Positions 49,000-56,640 of a stretch of 64,000 bases of DNA are shown in pieces (position 1 is the first letter of the stretch; each line of letters opens with the position of its first letter). The notes under the pieces are model-generated. The model worked only from the letters and a program-made list of their open reading frames with translations, was not told where the DNA came from and did not search any database. Source of the stretch: Candidatus Thorarchaeota archaeon (lineage in GTDB: Archaea; Asgardarchaeota; Thorarchaeia; Thorarchaeales; Thorarchaeaceae); contig JAFGAR010000088.1 of NCBI GenBank assembly GCA_016933575.1, positions 1 through 64,000 on the forward strand. The letters run 5' to 3'. The translations under genes were made by a program, and so were the position numbers.

Positions 49000-49721
49000 G
49001 TAGGATCAAGACTACGAAGCTCACGAGTCAACAGATCCAGAGACCCTATCTTACTGACTGCAAGGGGGATTCGCATCTGTTCGGCAAGTTCGATGGGTAA
49101 ACGGTCTACTTCAGTTACACCATGCAATATGACAAGAGAGGGTTTGAACTCCTGGGACTTGATGGCAATCATCGGAGCTCGACCAGTATTCACATTTGTG
49201 AAGAGAAGACATCTCTCAGTGGTCGCACCAAAGAGTTTGAGAAAGGCATCACTATTCAATTCCTTCACAGCTCGTTCTACATCAACAAGAGTATATCCGA
49301 ATATTTCTCGGTCCAGATATTTCTCTCCAGCAAGAACCGAACATTTTAGCTGCTTGCAGAAATCCTTTGAACTGATAGGTGATTGAAAGTCACTCATTGC
49401 CAAGACAATATTGAGATCAACCAGACTAACATCCATCAGGCGTACAAATGCGGCAACTGTCTGTCCGCCATTCCGTTCATCGAGACTCAAGAGAGCCATC
49501 ACAAAACGACGAATTGTCGATGTCCCAGGTGACTTCCTCCTTCCAGACTCGTAATCACTAATGACACTAGGACTGATACCAAGATGCTCTGCGAGAACAA
49601 TTTGAGGGAGTCTAAACCGCTCTCGCCACACTCTCATGGCCTGACCTGGACTCTCGGACAGGGCTATCTCACCAGCAATGCGACGAGCAAGTCGGTCTCG
49701 AACCGAGGATTGATACGACAT
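48996..49721 (-). CDS. Archaeal HTH (XRE-type) transcriptional regulator
   Basis: A 241-residue regulator with an N-terminal Cro/XRE helix-turn-helix at about residues 28-75 (MRVWRERFRLPQIVLAEHLGISPSVISDYESGRRKSPG), a pattern found in large archaeal regulators (COG1709 type). The C-terminal 160 residues form an alpha/beta domain with ERCLLFTNVNTGRAPMIAIKS and SLVILHGVTEVDRLPIELAEQMRIPL, perhaps a ligand-binding domain. It converges on pyrB. A regulatory link to pyrimidine genes is possible but not shown. Confidence 0.82.
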   Translation of the reverse strand: MSYQSSVRDRLARRIAGEIALSESPGQAMRVWRERFRLPQIVLAEHLGISPSVISDYESGRRKSPGTSTIRRFVMALLSLDERNGGQTVAAFVRLMDVSLVDLNIVLAMSDFQSPISSKDFCKQLKCSVLAGEKYLDREIFGYTLVDVERAVKELNSDAFLKLFGATTERCLLFTNVNTGRAPMIAIKSQEFKPSLVILHGVTEVDRLPIELAEQMRIPLAVSKIGSLDLLTRELRSLDPT

Positions 49722-49898
49722 TACACGATTTTCTGTGAGAGATGAACATAAGGATTTCGACTATTGACGATGTATACCCCGGTCAAACATCTGTTTATCA
49801 TAGTTATCCCGAATTGAACTGGAAAAATAGAGATGGGCGCTATGCTGAGAACTCATCAAACCCTTTTCCAAATGAGATGAAGAGTCAGAAACAAGAGA

Positions 49899-50035
49899 TG
49901 GTGGGTCGGGGGAGATTTGTTCCAATAGGGAGAAGTTCCCTATTGATTGAACTCCCGATCCCTTGGAATCTTGCTTACGAACAGATGTCCGCAAGACCCA
50001 AACCAAGAATCATAGCCAATCTAGACCACCGGCCC
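49899..50035 (-). tRNA. tRNA-Pro (anticodon TGG) with 37/38 and T-loop introns
   Basis: Acceptor GGGCCGG (50029-50035) pairs with CCGACCC (49903-49909) except for a C4-A69 mismatch, discriminator A, encoded CCA. D-arm GTCT...TGAT. The anticodon stem CTTGG/CCAAG carries anticodon TGG. Intron 1 (49968-49996, 29 nt) is at 37/38: TTTG pairs with CAAG, bulges GGT and ATT, inner helix CTTGC/GTAAG. Intron 2 (49922-49951 minus the exon bases; about 49917-49946, 30 nt) is at 58/59 in the T-loop: GTTC pairs with GAAC and the body is a CAATAGGGA/TCCCTATTG hairpin. Splicing leaves a 78-nt tRNA with T-stem GGGAG/CTCCC and loop TTCAAAT. Confidence 0.85.
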
Positions 50036-50083
50036 GTTGGTATGAATTTCCTCTCAATTCTAGTTATAAGAATATCTCTGGAA

Positions 50084-51781
50084 TCATGCAGATAGACCAA
50101 GGACTACTCCTTGGTATGGTTCAAGATGGAGTTTAGAGTCTTTGAGTGAATCAGCATCCACGATTGTGGAAAAGAGCAATTTTGAACTCACTTCTATTCT
50201 TCCAATCTCAAGTGGTTTCTTTGAAAAGTTCAACCAGATCTGTGCTACTTGTTCATCATGTATTCGTTGGTAGGAGAGAAGAGATTGAGTGGATAGAGAC
50301 TGATTCAAGAAACTAATAGAACCTGAGTGAAGAGCAGGCATTTTTTTACGAAGTCGTAGAAGAGCTTTGTAACAGTTGAGCAGAGAGTCCGGATTATCCT
50401 CTTCCGAACTCACATTGAGCTCGTGATGACCAAGGCTTAATGGTAACCAAGGTTCAAGTTCTTCAGAACAGAAGCCTGCATTGAGTGAAGGGTCCCATTG
50501 CATAGGGGTCCTGCAGTCATCACGATTGAGTGAGATAGAACCTTTTCTCGTCAAGAGATTAACCAGAAATTTGGGAAGCCGACTGAATCTTTGACCAATA
50601 GGATCTTCAGCAGTTTTCAAAGGAAGTCTATGATTTGACATACCAACCTCTTCGCCATAGTAGATGAAAGGGACTCCCCTAGCTGTAAGTTGCAAAGTGG
50701 CATTGAGCTTGGCCTTGTTCAAATCATTACCCAATTTGCTAATCCGGCGCATCTGATCATGATTGGAAAAGACCCAAGTTGGAATGTATGGTTCACTGAG
50801 ATGTTGCTCATACAGACAGATTAGTTCGTGAATTGGTTTTGCCATGAGAGGGACATTCAACGATTGGAACTGGAATGTCAAGTGAAGACCATTGGTTCTT
50901 GTCTTGTTTATAGCATCCCCGCAGTACTTCTTTAGGACTTCAACTGATGCACTAATCTCACCAACCAAGAATCGTTCAGGAGCATCATACTCATCCAACA
51001 CACTCCTAAGCTCCTTTACAAAAATGAAGTTGTCAGGGTGATTAATAGTATGAATTTTCTTCTGGAAGAAACTCGAATCGTCTGCATCGGATGGGAAAAA
51101 CTTCCAAGTAAATGGATTATTTCGGAATTGTTCATCTTCAAAGATGGTGTTTATGATATCTAGACGAAATCCATCAATTCCTTTATCCAACCAGAACCGA
51201 ATGGTGTCAAACATCTCCTTCTTCACATCAGGATTACGATAATTGAGATCAGGTTGAAAAGGGAGGAACTGAGCCCAGTACCACTGGTCTGTCAAATCGC
51301 GATAGTGCCATCCAGAACCACCCAACATCGACTTCCAGTTGTTCGGTGGTTTCTTTCCCATAGGTTTCTGGCCATCATGCCAGATGTACCAGTCACGTTT
51401 CGGGTTATCCCGACTTGATTGTGATTCTTGAAACCATGGATGTTGGTCACTGGTGTGATTGAGGACTAAATCGAATACAATGTACATTTCTCGAGTATGA
51501 ATCTCACGTATTAGTAGTTCACAATCTCTTATAGATCCATACTCAGGTGCGATACTTCTATATCCACTCACATCATATCCATGGTCTGCTTGAGGACTTG
51601 AGAAGATAGGCGAGAGCCAGATTGTCTCAATCCCAAAATCTTTCAAATAATCTAATTTTGAGATAATTCCTGGAATGTCCCCAATCCCGTTACCCGAACT
51701 GTCTTTGTAACTTCGTGGATAGATATGATATACTGTGGTCTTCTTCCACCAAGGTATTTCATGGACAGAGAAAATTGACAC
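50084..51781 (-). CDS. GH13 alpha-glucosidase (oligo-1,6-glucosidase type)
   Basis: Hydrolyses alpha-glucosidic bonds in small maltooligosaccharides or isomaltose, probably in the cytosol. The 565-residue protein follows oligo-1,6-glucosidase: WWKKTTVYHIYPRSYKDSSGNGIGDI, VFDLVLNHTSDQHPWF, nucleophile Asp in GIDGFRLDIINTI, acid/base Glu in FLVGEIS, transition-state Asp in VFSNHDQMRR, and GVPFIYYGEEVGM. I prefer GTG 51781 because AGAGGT lies 8 bases upstream and the homologous region begins there; the longer frame to 51859 adds 26 residues. GH13 is common in bacteria, so transfer is possible. Confidence 0.92.
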   Translation of the reverse strand: MSIFSVHEIPWWKKTTVYHIYPRSYKDSSGNGIGDIPGIISKLDYLKDFGIETIWLSPIFSSPQADHGYDVSGYRSIAPEYGSIRDCELLIREIHTREMYIVFDLVLNHTSDQHPWFQESQSSRDNPKRDWYIWHDGQKPMGKKPPNNWKSMLGGSGWHYRDLTDQWYWAQFLPFQPDLNYRNPDVKKEMFDTIRFWLDKGIDGFRLDIINTIFEDEQFRNNPFTWKFFPSDADDSSFFQKKIHTINHPDNFIFVKELRSVLDEYDAPERFLVGEISASVEVLKKYCGDAINKTRTNGLHLTFQFQSLNVPLMAKPIHELICLYEQHLSEPYIPTWVFSNHDQMRRISKLGNDLNKAKLNATLQLTARGVPFIYYGEEVGMSNHRLPLKTAEDPIGQRFSRLPKFLVNLLTRKGSISLNRDDCRTPMQWDPSLNAGFCSEELEPWLPLSLGHHELNVSSEEDNPDSLLNCYKALLRLRKKMPALHSGSISFLNQSLSTQSLLSYQRIHDEQVAQIWLNFSKKPLEIGRIEVSSKLLFSTIVDADSLKDSKLHLEPYQGVVLGLSA

Positions 51782-51894
51782 ATTAGTAACCTCTGAGAAT
51801 TGACATGCTAGCAGCCTCTTTTTTCTTCTCTCTTTTATTGGGGGTATGAATAAGGTCATAACATCAAACTAACAGAAATAGATAGTGAACCACT

Positions 51895-52134
51895 ATGAGT
51901 CTACTTGGACCTGACGATTTCGACCTCGATAGAAAAGGGAGAAAGAAGAAGTTAGCTAAGGACCTCTCTCCTTCTGTGGCTAAAGAGATCGAGAGATGGT
52001 TAGATAAACTGGAAGACCCAGAGGCATACAGGAGAATCTCGGAACTAGTGGGACCTGAAGAAGCATCCCGCATTTTAGCAAAACGAAAAAGACAGAAAGA
52101 TCTCAAATCAGATGATTTGTTACTCGACAAATAG
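51895..52134 (+). CDS. Small charged hypothetical protein
   Basis: A 79-residue, very charged helical protein with a basic segment (DRKGRKKKLAKDL) and helices around VAKEIERWLDKLEDPEAYRRI and GPEEASRILAKRKRQKD. It has no family match I can name. It starts 113 bases from the divergent glucosidase start and is followed after 19 bases by a small membrane protein gene, so it probably heads a three-gene transcript. Confidence 0.6.
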   Translation: MSLLGPDDFDLDRKGRKKKLAKDLSPSVAKEIERWLDKLEDPEAYRRISELVGPEEASRILAKRKRQKDLKSDDLLLDK

Positions 52135-52153
52135 GAAGAAGTTGATTTAGGAT

Positions 52154-52495
52154 ATGGCTGATGAATCTGAAGATATTAGAACTACATTGGCGCTCATCCG
52201 CACGATTGATGCAGAGAAACGTACTCATCTTGCGGAGCTGCGTACAGGGATAGGAATTCTTACAATTCCCCTCTCACTGTTGACCATACTTATTGCCACC
52301 TCTAACTACTATACTTTTGAAGCTGTGTTACACTTTATCCTTGGACTCATCATCGGAATCATTGCACTATCATGCGTAGGAACCTATCTTGTTGTCAGAG
52401 CCCTGAAGAAGATACGAAGAAATGAGGGGCTACGGAGTGCATGCAAAGACATATCCTGTTTTCTTGATGAACACAAGAAAACAAGACAATTATGA
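52154..52495 (+). CDS. Small two-helix membrane protein
   Basis: 113 residues: a charged N-terminal helix (about 1-30, ESEDIRTTLALIRTIDAEKRTH), two membrane helices (about 33-52 and 57-80) and a basic cytosolic tail with two Cys (ACKDISCFLDEHKK). The layout resembles small membrane proteins with an N-terminal coiled helix (DUF202-like), but I cannot assign a family. It is co-oriented with its neighbours on both sides. Confidence 0.6.
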   Translation: MADESEDIRTTLALIRTIDAEKRTHLAELRTGIGILTIPLSLLTILIATSNYYTFEAVLHFILGLIIGIIALSCVGTYLVVRALKKIRRNEGLRSACKDISCFLDEHKKTRQL

Positions 52496-52501
52496 AAGTA
52501 A

Positions 52502-52825
52502 ATGGACCGACGATTAAGATTGATGGTTGGATTGTTGCCAATCATAGTCTATTTTGTCATTAGATGGCTTTTTCAAATTCTTGGACATGAAGGGGTGAAT
52601 TCAGCCTATTCAGTGGATACATTGAGAAGACATAGAATCACTCTGGGAATTGTAGCGCTACCCCTTGAAACGAATTTCTATACAATTGAGATTATTAACT
52701 ATCAGTCAAGTTCGTTAAGTCCTCCACCAATGCCAGTAATCTACTACGTATTTTGGATTACATTTCTTGTCATTGATATGCTACATCAATACATGCTGCT
52801 ATCTAAATCACAAAAGATACCATAG
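52502..52825 (+). CDS. Small membrane protein of unknown function
   Basis: 107 residues with an N-terminal membrane helix (LMVGLLPIIVYFVIRWLFQIL), an extracytoplasmic loop of about 55 residues and a C-terminal helix (VIYYVFWITFLVIDMLHQYML) ending in a short basic tail. No motif is recognised. It starts 6 bases after the previous stop, so translation is probably coupled. Confidence 0.55.
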   Translation: MDRRLRLMVGLLPIIVYFVIRWLFQILGHEGVNSAYSVDTLRRHRITLGIVALPLETNFYTIEIINYQSSSLSPPPMPVIYYVFWITFLVIDMLHQYMLLSKSQKIP

Positions 52826-52855
52826 AATACACTAGTAGTATTATTAGAGGATAAG

Positions 52856-52995
52856 TGGAGCCCCAGGCGAGATTTGTTCCACATTGAAGAGTTTTCAATA
52901 TGTTTGAACTCGCGGCCTCCTCCTTACCAAGGAGGCGATCTTTGAGGGTATGGGTGGGCGAATCCACCTAACTAACCGGTCTAAGCTACTGGGGC
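52856..52995 (-). tRNA. tRNA-Thr (anticodon GGT) with T-loop intron and D-arm insert
   Basis: Acceptor GCCCCAG (52989-52995) pairs with CTGGGGC (52860-52866), discriminator T and encoded CCA. The anticodon arm CCTCC-TTGGTAA-GGAGG gives GGT with no intron. The T-stem GCGAG/CTCGC is interrupted in the loop by about 30 nt (52874-52903): GTTC pairs with GAAC and the body is a nine-pair hairpin CATATTGAA/TTCAATGTG. Removal gives TTCAAAT. The D-arm holds about 32 extra bases between GCTTAGACCGG (52976-52986) and GATCG (52936-52940), including a GGTGG/CCACC hairpin. I could not find a strict bulge-helix-bulge there, so those splice points are unresolved. Confidence 0.82.
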
Positions 52996-53065
52996 TTTTT
53001 TGACACACCTAAAAGGTGATGTCATCCGCTTTTCGCTAGAGGAGTAGAGATAAAGATTTCGTTAC

Positions 53066-53680
53066 TTAGCTCCATCTGATTTTGTTGAGGAGGGGTTTTA
53101 GGGCACGGGGAACATTAACGCTCTTCAGTTTCGCAGAAGCTGTCAGAGTCACCTCATCATCCAGACCGAGTTGCATGAGGTTAGGGCAGGAGAATAGAGG
53201 AGAGATATCAAGACTCGTGAAGTCATTCTTTGTTAGCGTCAGATTTCGTAATTTCTTGCATTTACTAAGAGTTGACAGGTCTATATTCTCAAGTTTATTC
53301 TCATAGAGATGAAGCGCCTTTAGGCTCTTACACCCCCCTAGCGGTGATAGATCAAGAGCCCTGAGCTTGTTGAATGATAGATCAAGATGCATTAGACTCG
53401 TCACACTCCCAAGAGGGACAAGGTCGATTGCTTCTAATTCATTACTACCAAGATTGAGTTCTAACAGATTTCCATTCCCGGTTAGCACAGAGAGGTCCAA
53501 CGTCTGAATCTCATTGCCCGATAGAGTCAATACTTCAAGATTGGGAAACTGATTTAGAGGGTCGAGGTCAATCGATCCAATCCTTCTGTCACTGAGGTTG
53601 ATTGTTGATGTAGCTGGATCGAATCGTTCTGCGATCTTTCCACCCTTTTTTGTCTCGCACCAGATGGTAATCTCTTCCAT
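53066..53680 (-). CDS. Leucine-rich repeat protein
   Basis: About 204 residues, mostly five or six leucine-rich repeats of 24 residues with the pattern L-x2-L-x5-L-x2-L-x-L-x2-N-x-L-x2-[IL]-D (for example LMHLDLSFNKLRALD and LKALHLYENKLENID). There is a short N-terminal strand region and a C-terminal cap. No signal peptide or membrane helix is seen, so it is probably a cytosolic protein-binding scaffold. The ATG at 53680 is preferred; a TTG at 53695 lies at leaderless distance from an AATTATAAAG box. Cytosolic LRR proteins of this kind are frequent in Asgard genomes. Confidence 0.85.
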   Translation of the reverse strand: MEEITIWCETKKGGKIAERFDPATSTINLSDRRIGSIDLDPLNQFPNLEVLTLSGNEIQTLDLSVLTGNGNLLELNLGSNELEAIDLVPLGSVTSLMHLDLSFNKLRALDLSPLGGCKSLKALHLYENKLENIDLSTLSKCKKLRNLTLTKNDFTSLDISPLFSCPNLMQLGLDDEVTLTASAKLKSVNVPRALKPLLNKIRWS

Positions 53681-53777
53681 TGATGAAACATCCAAGAACC
53701 AAACACACTCCCTGCTTTATAATTAGGTATGGTCAACCCCATAAGAGGAGCACAGATAACACAGGAAGAATAACAAA

Positions 53778-54674
53778 CTAGGAGAGTATATCATGCAAAT
53801 GAATCTGATATTTACCGAGTTTCCCACCAAAATTGCCAGCGGTCACTCTCAGGACTCCATCATGGGAGCAGACCTCTTTGATAGCTATAGCCATTGCAGC
53901 TCCAACATCCTCCTCTGTAAGACCATTGATGACTATCTCCATAACAAATTCACTGTCCCTAGGCACTTCAGTATCAGGGATTTTGGCTCTAATAGTTGGA
54001 CAATATCGTTCATTAGTAGATGCAACCAGACCTTTGTATCTTGAAGATGGTTTTGAACCAGAACCTACAAGGCCCCCCGGAAATGGGGTGTATGCGCCTT
54101 CGACCTTCTCAATTGCTTTGACAGCTGCACGGCCACTTGTCATACCACTTCCAAGATCCTTGCAGAAGTAGATGATATTGCCTCCAGCCACTCCTTTCGT
54201 ACGGCCGAAGTTCTCTTGAACGACAAAGGTACCACTCATTCTTGGAACTAGCCAGAGAATTCGACCATCAATTGGACCCTTCTTAATCTGGTGTCCATCA
54301 CCGAACATTGCTAGTTGTCTTCCGATAGGAAAGAAGTCTTTTGGGTCAGGAGTAGAGTCGTATGCAGATGCTGTTGGACTTGTAAGGATACATTGTCCAA
54401 TTCGTGCATTGAGCTGCTGTTCAAGGGTCTCTTTCTTTGATGTAGCAAAGATGACTCTTACCCCGGGACGTCTATCAGGAGTAGCCTCGGGAGAGAGGAT
54501 GTATTCAATTCCAGCCTCAGCAGGGGACATTATAATAGAGGTGGCGAACCCTGTAGCCTCCTGGGCAGTTATTCGAGCCCAGTCTTCTTCATAGGCTGTG
54601 ATTAGGGTTCTATTCATGTGCATACTGAATGCTTCAGCAAAGGTATCGTCGATTGCTACTCCGTTTATCTCCAT
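53778..54674 (-). CDS. ftr: Formylmethanofuran:tetrahydromethanopterin formyltransferase
   Basis: Transfers the formyl group between formylmethanofuran and tetrahydromethanopterin in archaeal C1 metabolism. At 298 residues it is full length: MEINGVAIDDTFAEAF, ARITAQEATGFATSIIMSPAEAGIE, PGVRVIFATSK, RIGQCILTSPTASAYDS, VQENFGRTKGVAGGNI and the C-terminal VTAGNFGGKLGKYQIHL are all typical Ftr segments. It diverges from the fwdC-mch operon across about 130 bases, so these pathway genes may share control. Confidence 0.95.
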   Translation of the reverse strand: MEINGVAIDDTFAEAFSMHMNRTLITAYEEDWARITAQEATGFATSIIMSPAEAGIEYILSPEATPDRRPGVRVIFATSKKETLEQQLNARIGQCILTSPTASAYDSTPDPKDFFPIGRQLAMFGDGHQIKKGPIDGRILWLVPRMSGTFVVQENFGRTKGVAGGNIIYFCKDLGSGMTSGRAAVKAIEKVEGAYTPFPGGLVGSGSKPSSRYKGLVASTNERYCPTIRAKIPDTEVPRDSEFVMEIVINGLTEEDVGAAMAIAIKEVCSHDGVLRVTAGNFGGKLGKYQIHLHDILS

Positions 54675-54802
54675 TTCAGAACTTCCAGCTAGATTACAAT
54701 CCTTTCATGATATGCAGTCTTTTCTCTGTTCCGCAAGATGATTGTAGTTGGGAGTCTTTATCAGGAAGAGAGTAGTGGAAACTGAACAGGTCGAGTACAG
54801 TC

Positions 54803-55669
54803 ATGTCTGTTTTCCTGACATTGAAAGAATCTCCTGATATTCCAATCGAGGCGGATACAATAACTCCGAGTGAGTTTGCGGGTAAGACAATCTCGCAAAT
54901 CAGCAATCTATCAGTTCAGCAAGGAAACAAGTCTCTGTCTCTAAAGAAGTTCTTCAGTGTAAAAGGAAAGCCTGGAAAGACTGCCAATGATACTAAGATT
55001 ATACTAGACGGTGACCTGAGAAAAATCAAGATGATTGGCAGAGGTATGGATGGTGGCAGAATTATCATTGATGGAAATGTAGGAATGTATCTTGGTGCAG
55101 AGATGAAATCTGGAAGAATTCATGTAAAGGGCTCTGTTGATGACTGGGCAGCAGCAGAGATGCAGGGAGGGAATATCCAGATTGAAGGAGATACTGGAGA
55201 CTATCTCTGTGCAGGCTTTCGTGGAAGCAGAGATGGAATGCGCGGAGGTCGGGTCTATGTTGGTGGAAATGTTGGTAGAGAACTTGCATCGCATATGCAA
55301 AGAGGATTCATAGCAATCAAAGGGAATGTGGGGTCACCTTGTGCAGCAAGAATGATGGGTGGAACGATAATCATCATTGGAAATGTTGGGGAGAGAACCG
55401 CCATTCAGGCAACGAGGGGGATGATCATATGTTTGGGAACGGTCGAATCAGTACTACCCACCTACAAATTCAGTGGTTCTTCAGAACGTGAGATTGTGAA
55501 CTACTATTTACGTTACTTACATTCACGTCGACCAGACTTTGTGGGTGATAGTGTCAATAATACCGAAAAATGGATGAAATTCATTGGCGATTTTGCTGAG
55601 GCCAGTCCAAATGAGGAAATATTTGTGCGCTCTTCAATAAATGAGCACTTACATCCAGGTGGCAAATGA
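54803..55669 (+). CDS. fwdC: Formylmethanofuran dehydrogenase subunit C-like
   Basis: A 288-residue protein built on the GXGXG right-handed beta-helix also seen in glutamate synthase: repeated G-G-x-I-x-[IV]-x-G-x-[VA]-G units such as GGRIIIDGNVGMYLGAEMKSG, GGNIQIEGDTGDYLCAG and GGRVYVGGNVGRELASHM. Subunit C helps fix CO2 to formylmethanofuran. It overlaps mch (ATGATG junction), the next C1 gene. The other Fwd subunits are not in this window. Confidence 0.88.
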   Translation: MSVFLTLKESPDIPIEADTITPSEFAGKTISQISNLSVQQGNKSLSLKKFFSVKGKPGKTANDTKIILDGDLRKIKMIGRGMDGGRIIIDGNVGMYLGAEMKSGRIHVKGSVDDWAAAEMQGGNIQIEGDTGDYLCAGFRGSRDGMRGGRVYVGGNVGRELASHMQRGFIAIKGNVGSPCAARMMGGTIIIIGNVGERTAIQATRGMIICLGTVESVLPTYKFSGSSEREIVNYYLRYLHSRRPDFVGDSVNNTEKWMKFIGDFAEASPNEEIFVRSSINEHLHPGGK

Positions 55670-56640
55670 TGTATCATAGTGTGAACCAGACAGCAATTGA
55701 GATTGCCAAGGAGATATTGGATAGGAAAGAGAGCCTGCGCTGTATTATCGATGAGAGCCCTTCAGGAGCAACATTGATTGATGCAGGTATCAAAGCTCAA
55801 GGTAGTTTTGAACTGGGGCGTCTAATTGGAGAAGTATGCCTTGGCGGACTAGGGGCTATCAGACTTACAAGGATGTATATTGGATCTCTAGATATGCCTG
55901 CAACTATTGTCAGCACTTCACATCCAAAAATTGCTACCCTTGGATCACAGTATGCAGGATGGACTATCAAGGTTGGGAAATATTTTGCCATGGGGTCAGG
56001 ACCTGCAAGAGCATTAGCCCGGGTTGAGCGAGAACTCTATGATGCGTTGGGGTATGAGGACCATTCGAAGAAAGGTGTTATTATTCTGGAGAGTAGGAAA
56101 ATGCCTACAGAAGAGGTGATAGCATATATTGCTGAAAAATGTCATATTGCGCCGTCACATCTGTATTGCATAGTTGTGCCCACAGCAAGCATTGCGGGCT
56201 CAGTTCAGATTGCCGCGAGGATTGTGGAAGTCGGTATGCACAAGCTCCACCAATTTGGATTTGATCTCGAGAGGATTCGAAGAGGGCATGGTGTTGCACC
56301 AATTGCCCCAGTCGCAAAGAATGATAACCGGGCTATGGGAGTGACAAATGATTGCATCCTCTATGGGGGACGTACATTCTACTATGTCCGTGCAGAGAAT
56401 GATGATCTTCAGAAGGTAGTAGATAAAGTCCCGTCTTCAACTTCAAAACAATATGGTCAGCCTTTTTATGACCTCTTCAAGAGCGTAGACTTCGACTTCT
56501 ACAAGATAGATCCATTACTCTTTAGCCCTGCTGAGGTCACATTCAATATCATTGAGAGTACGGACTATTACCATGCAGGAGCAATAAATCCAGAGATACT
56601 TGAGATATCACTTGGACAAATAGATAACAAGTCTAAGTGA
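55666..56640 (+). CDS. mch: Methenyltetrahydromethanopterin cyclohydrolase
   Basis: Interconverts formyl- and methenyl-tetrahydromethanopterin. The 324-residue protein has SVNQTAIEIAKEI, GATLIDAGIKAQGSFELGRLIGEVCLGGLG, GSQYAGWTIKVGKYFAMGSGPARAL, RIRRGHGVAPIAPVAKNDNRAMGVTNDCILYGG and a C-terminal DPLLFSPAEVTFN, all standard for Mch. It acts directly after Ftr in the pathway and follows fwdC with overlapping codons. The 3' end overlaps the convergent MFS gene by 8 bases. Confidence 0.95.
   Translation: MMYHSVNQTAIEIAKEILDRKESLRCIIDESPSGATLIDAGIKAQGSFELGRLIGEVCLGGLGAIRLTRMYIGSLDMPATIVSTSHPKIATLGSQYAGWTIKVGKYFAMGSGPARALARVERELYDALGYEDHSKKGVIILESRKMPTEEVIAYIAEKCHIAPSHLYCIVVPTASIAGSVQIAARIVEVGMHKLHQFGFDLERIRRGHGVAPIAPVAKNDNRAMGVTNDCILYGGRTFYYVRAENDDLQKVVDKVPSSTSKQYGQPFYDLFKSVDFDFYKIDPLLFSPAEVTFNIIESTDYYHAGAINPEILEISLGQIDNKSK

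Noticed and set aside
49742..50095. Open frame of 117 codons on the + strand across the tRNA-Pro gene
   Set aside because: It is antisense to the tRNA, has no protein-like pattern, and the intron-containing tRNA explains the sequence.
53016..53028. Short palindrome CACCTAAAAGGTG upstream of tRNA-Thr as an operator
   Set aside because: It coincides with the expected TATA box position of the tRNA gene and is more simply explained as promoter sequence.
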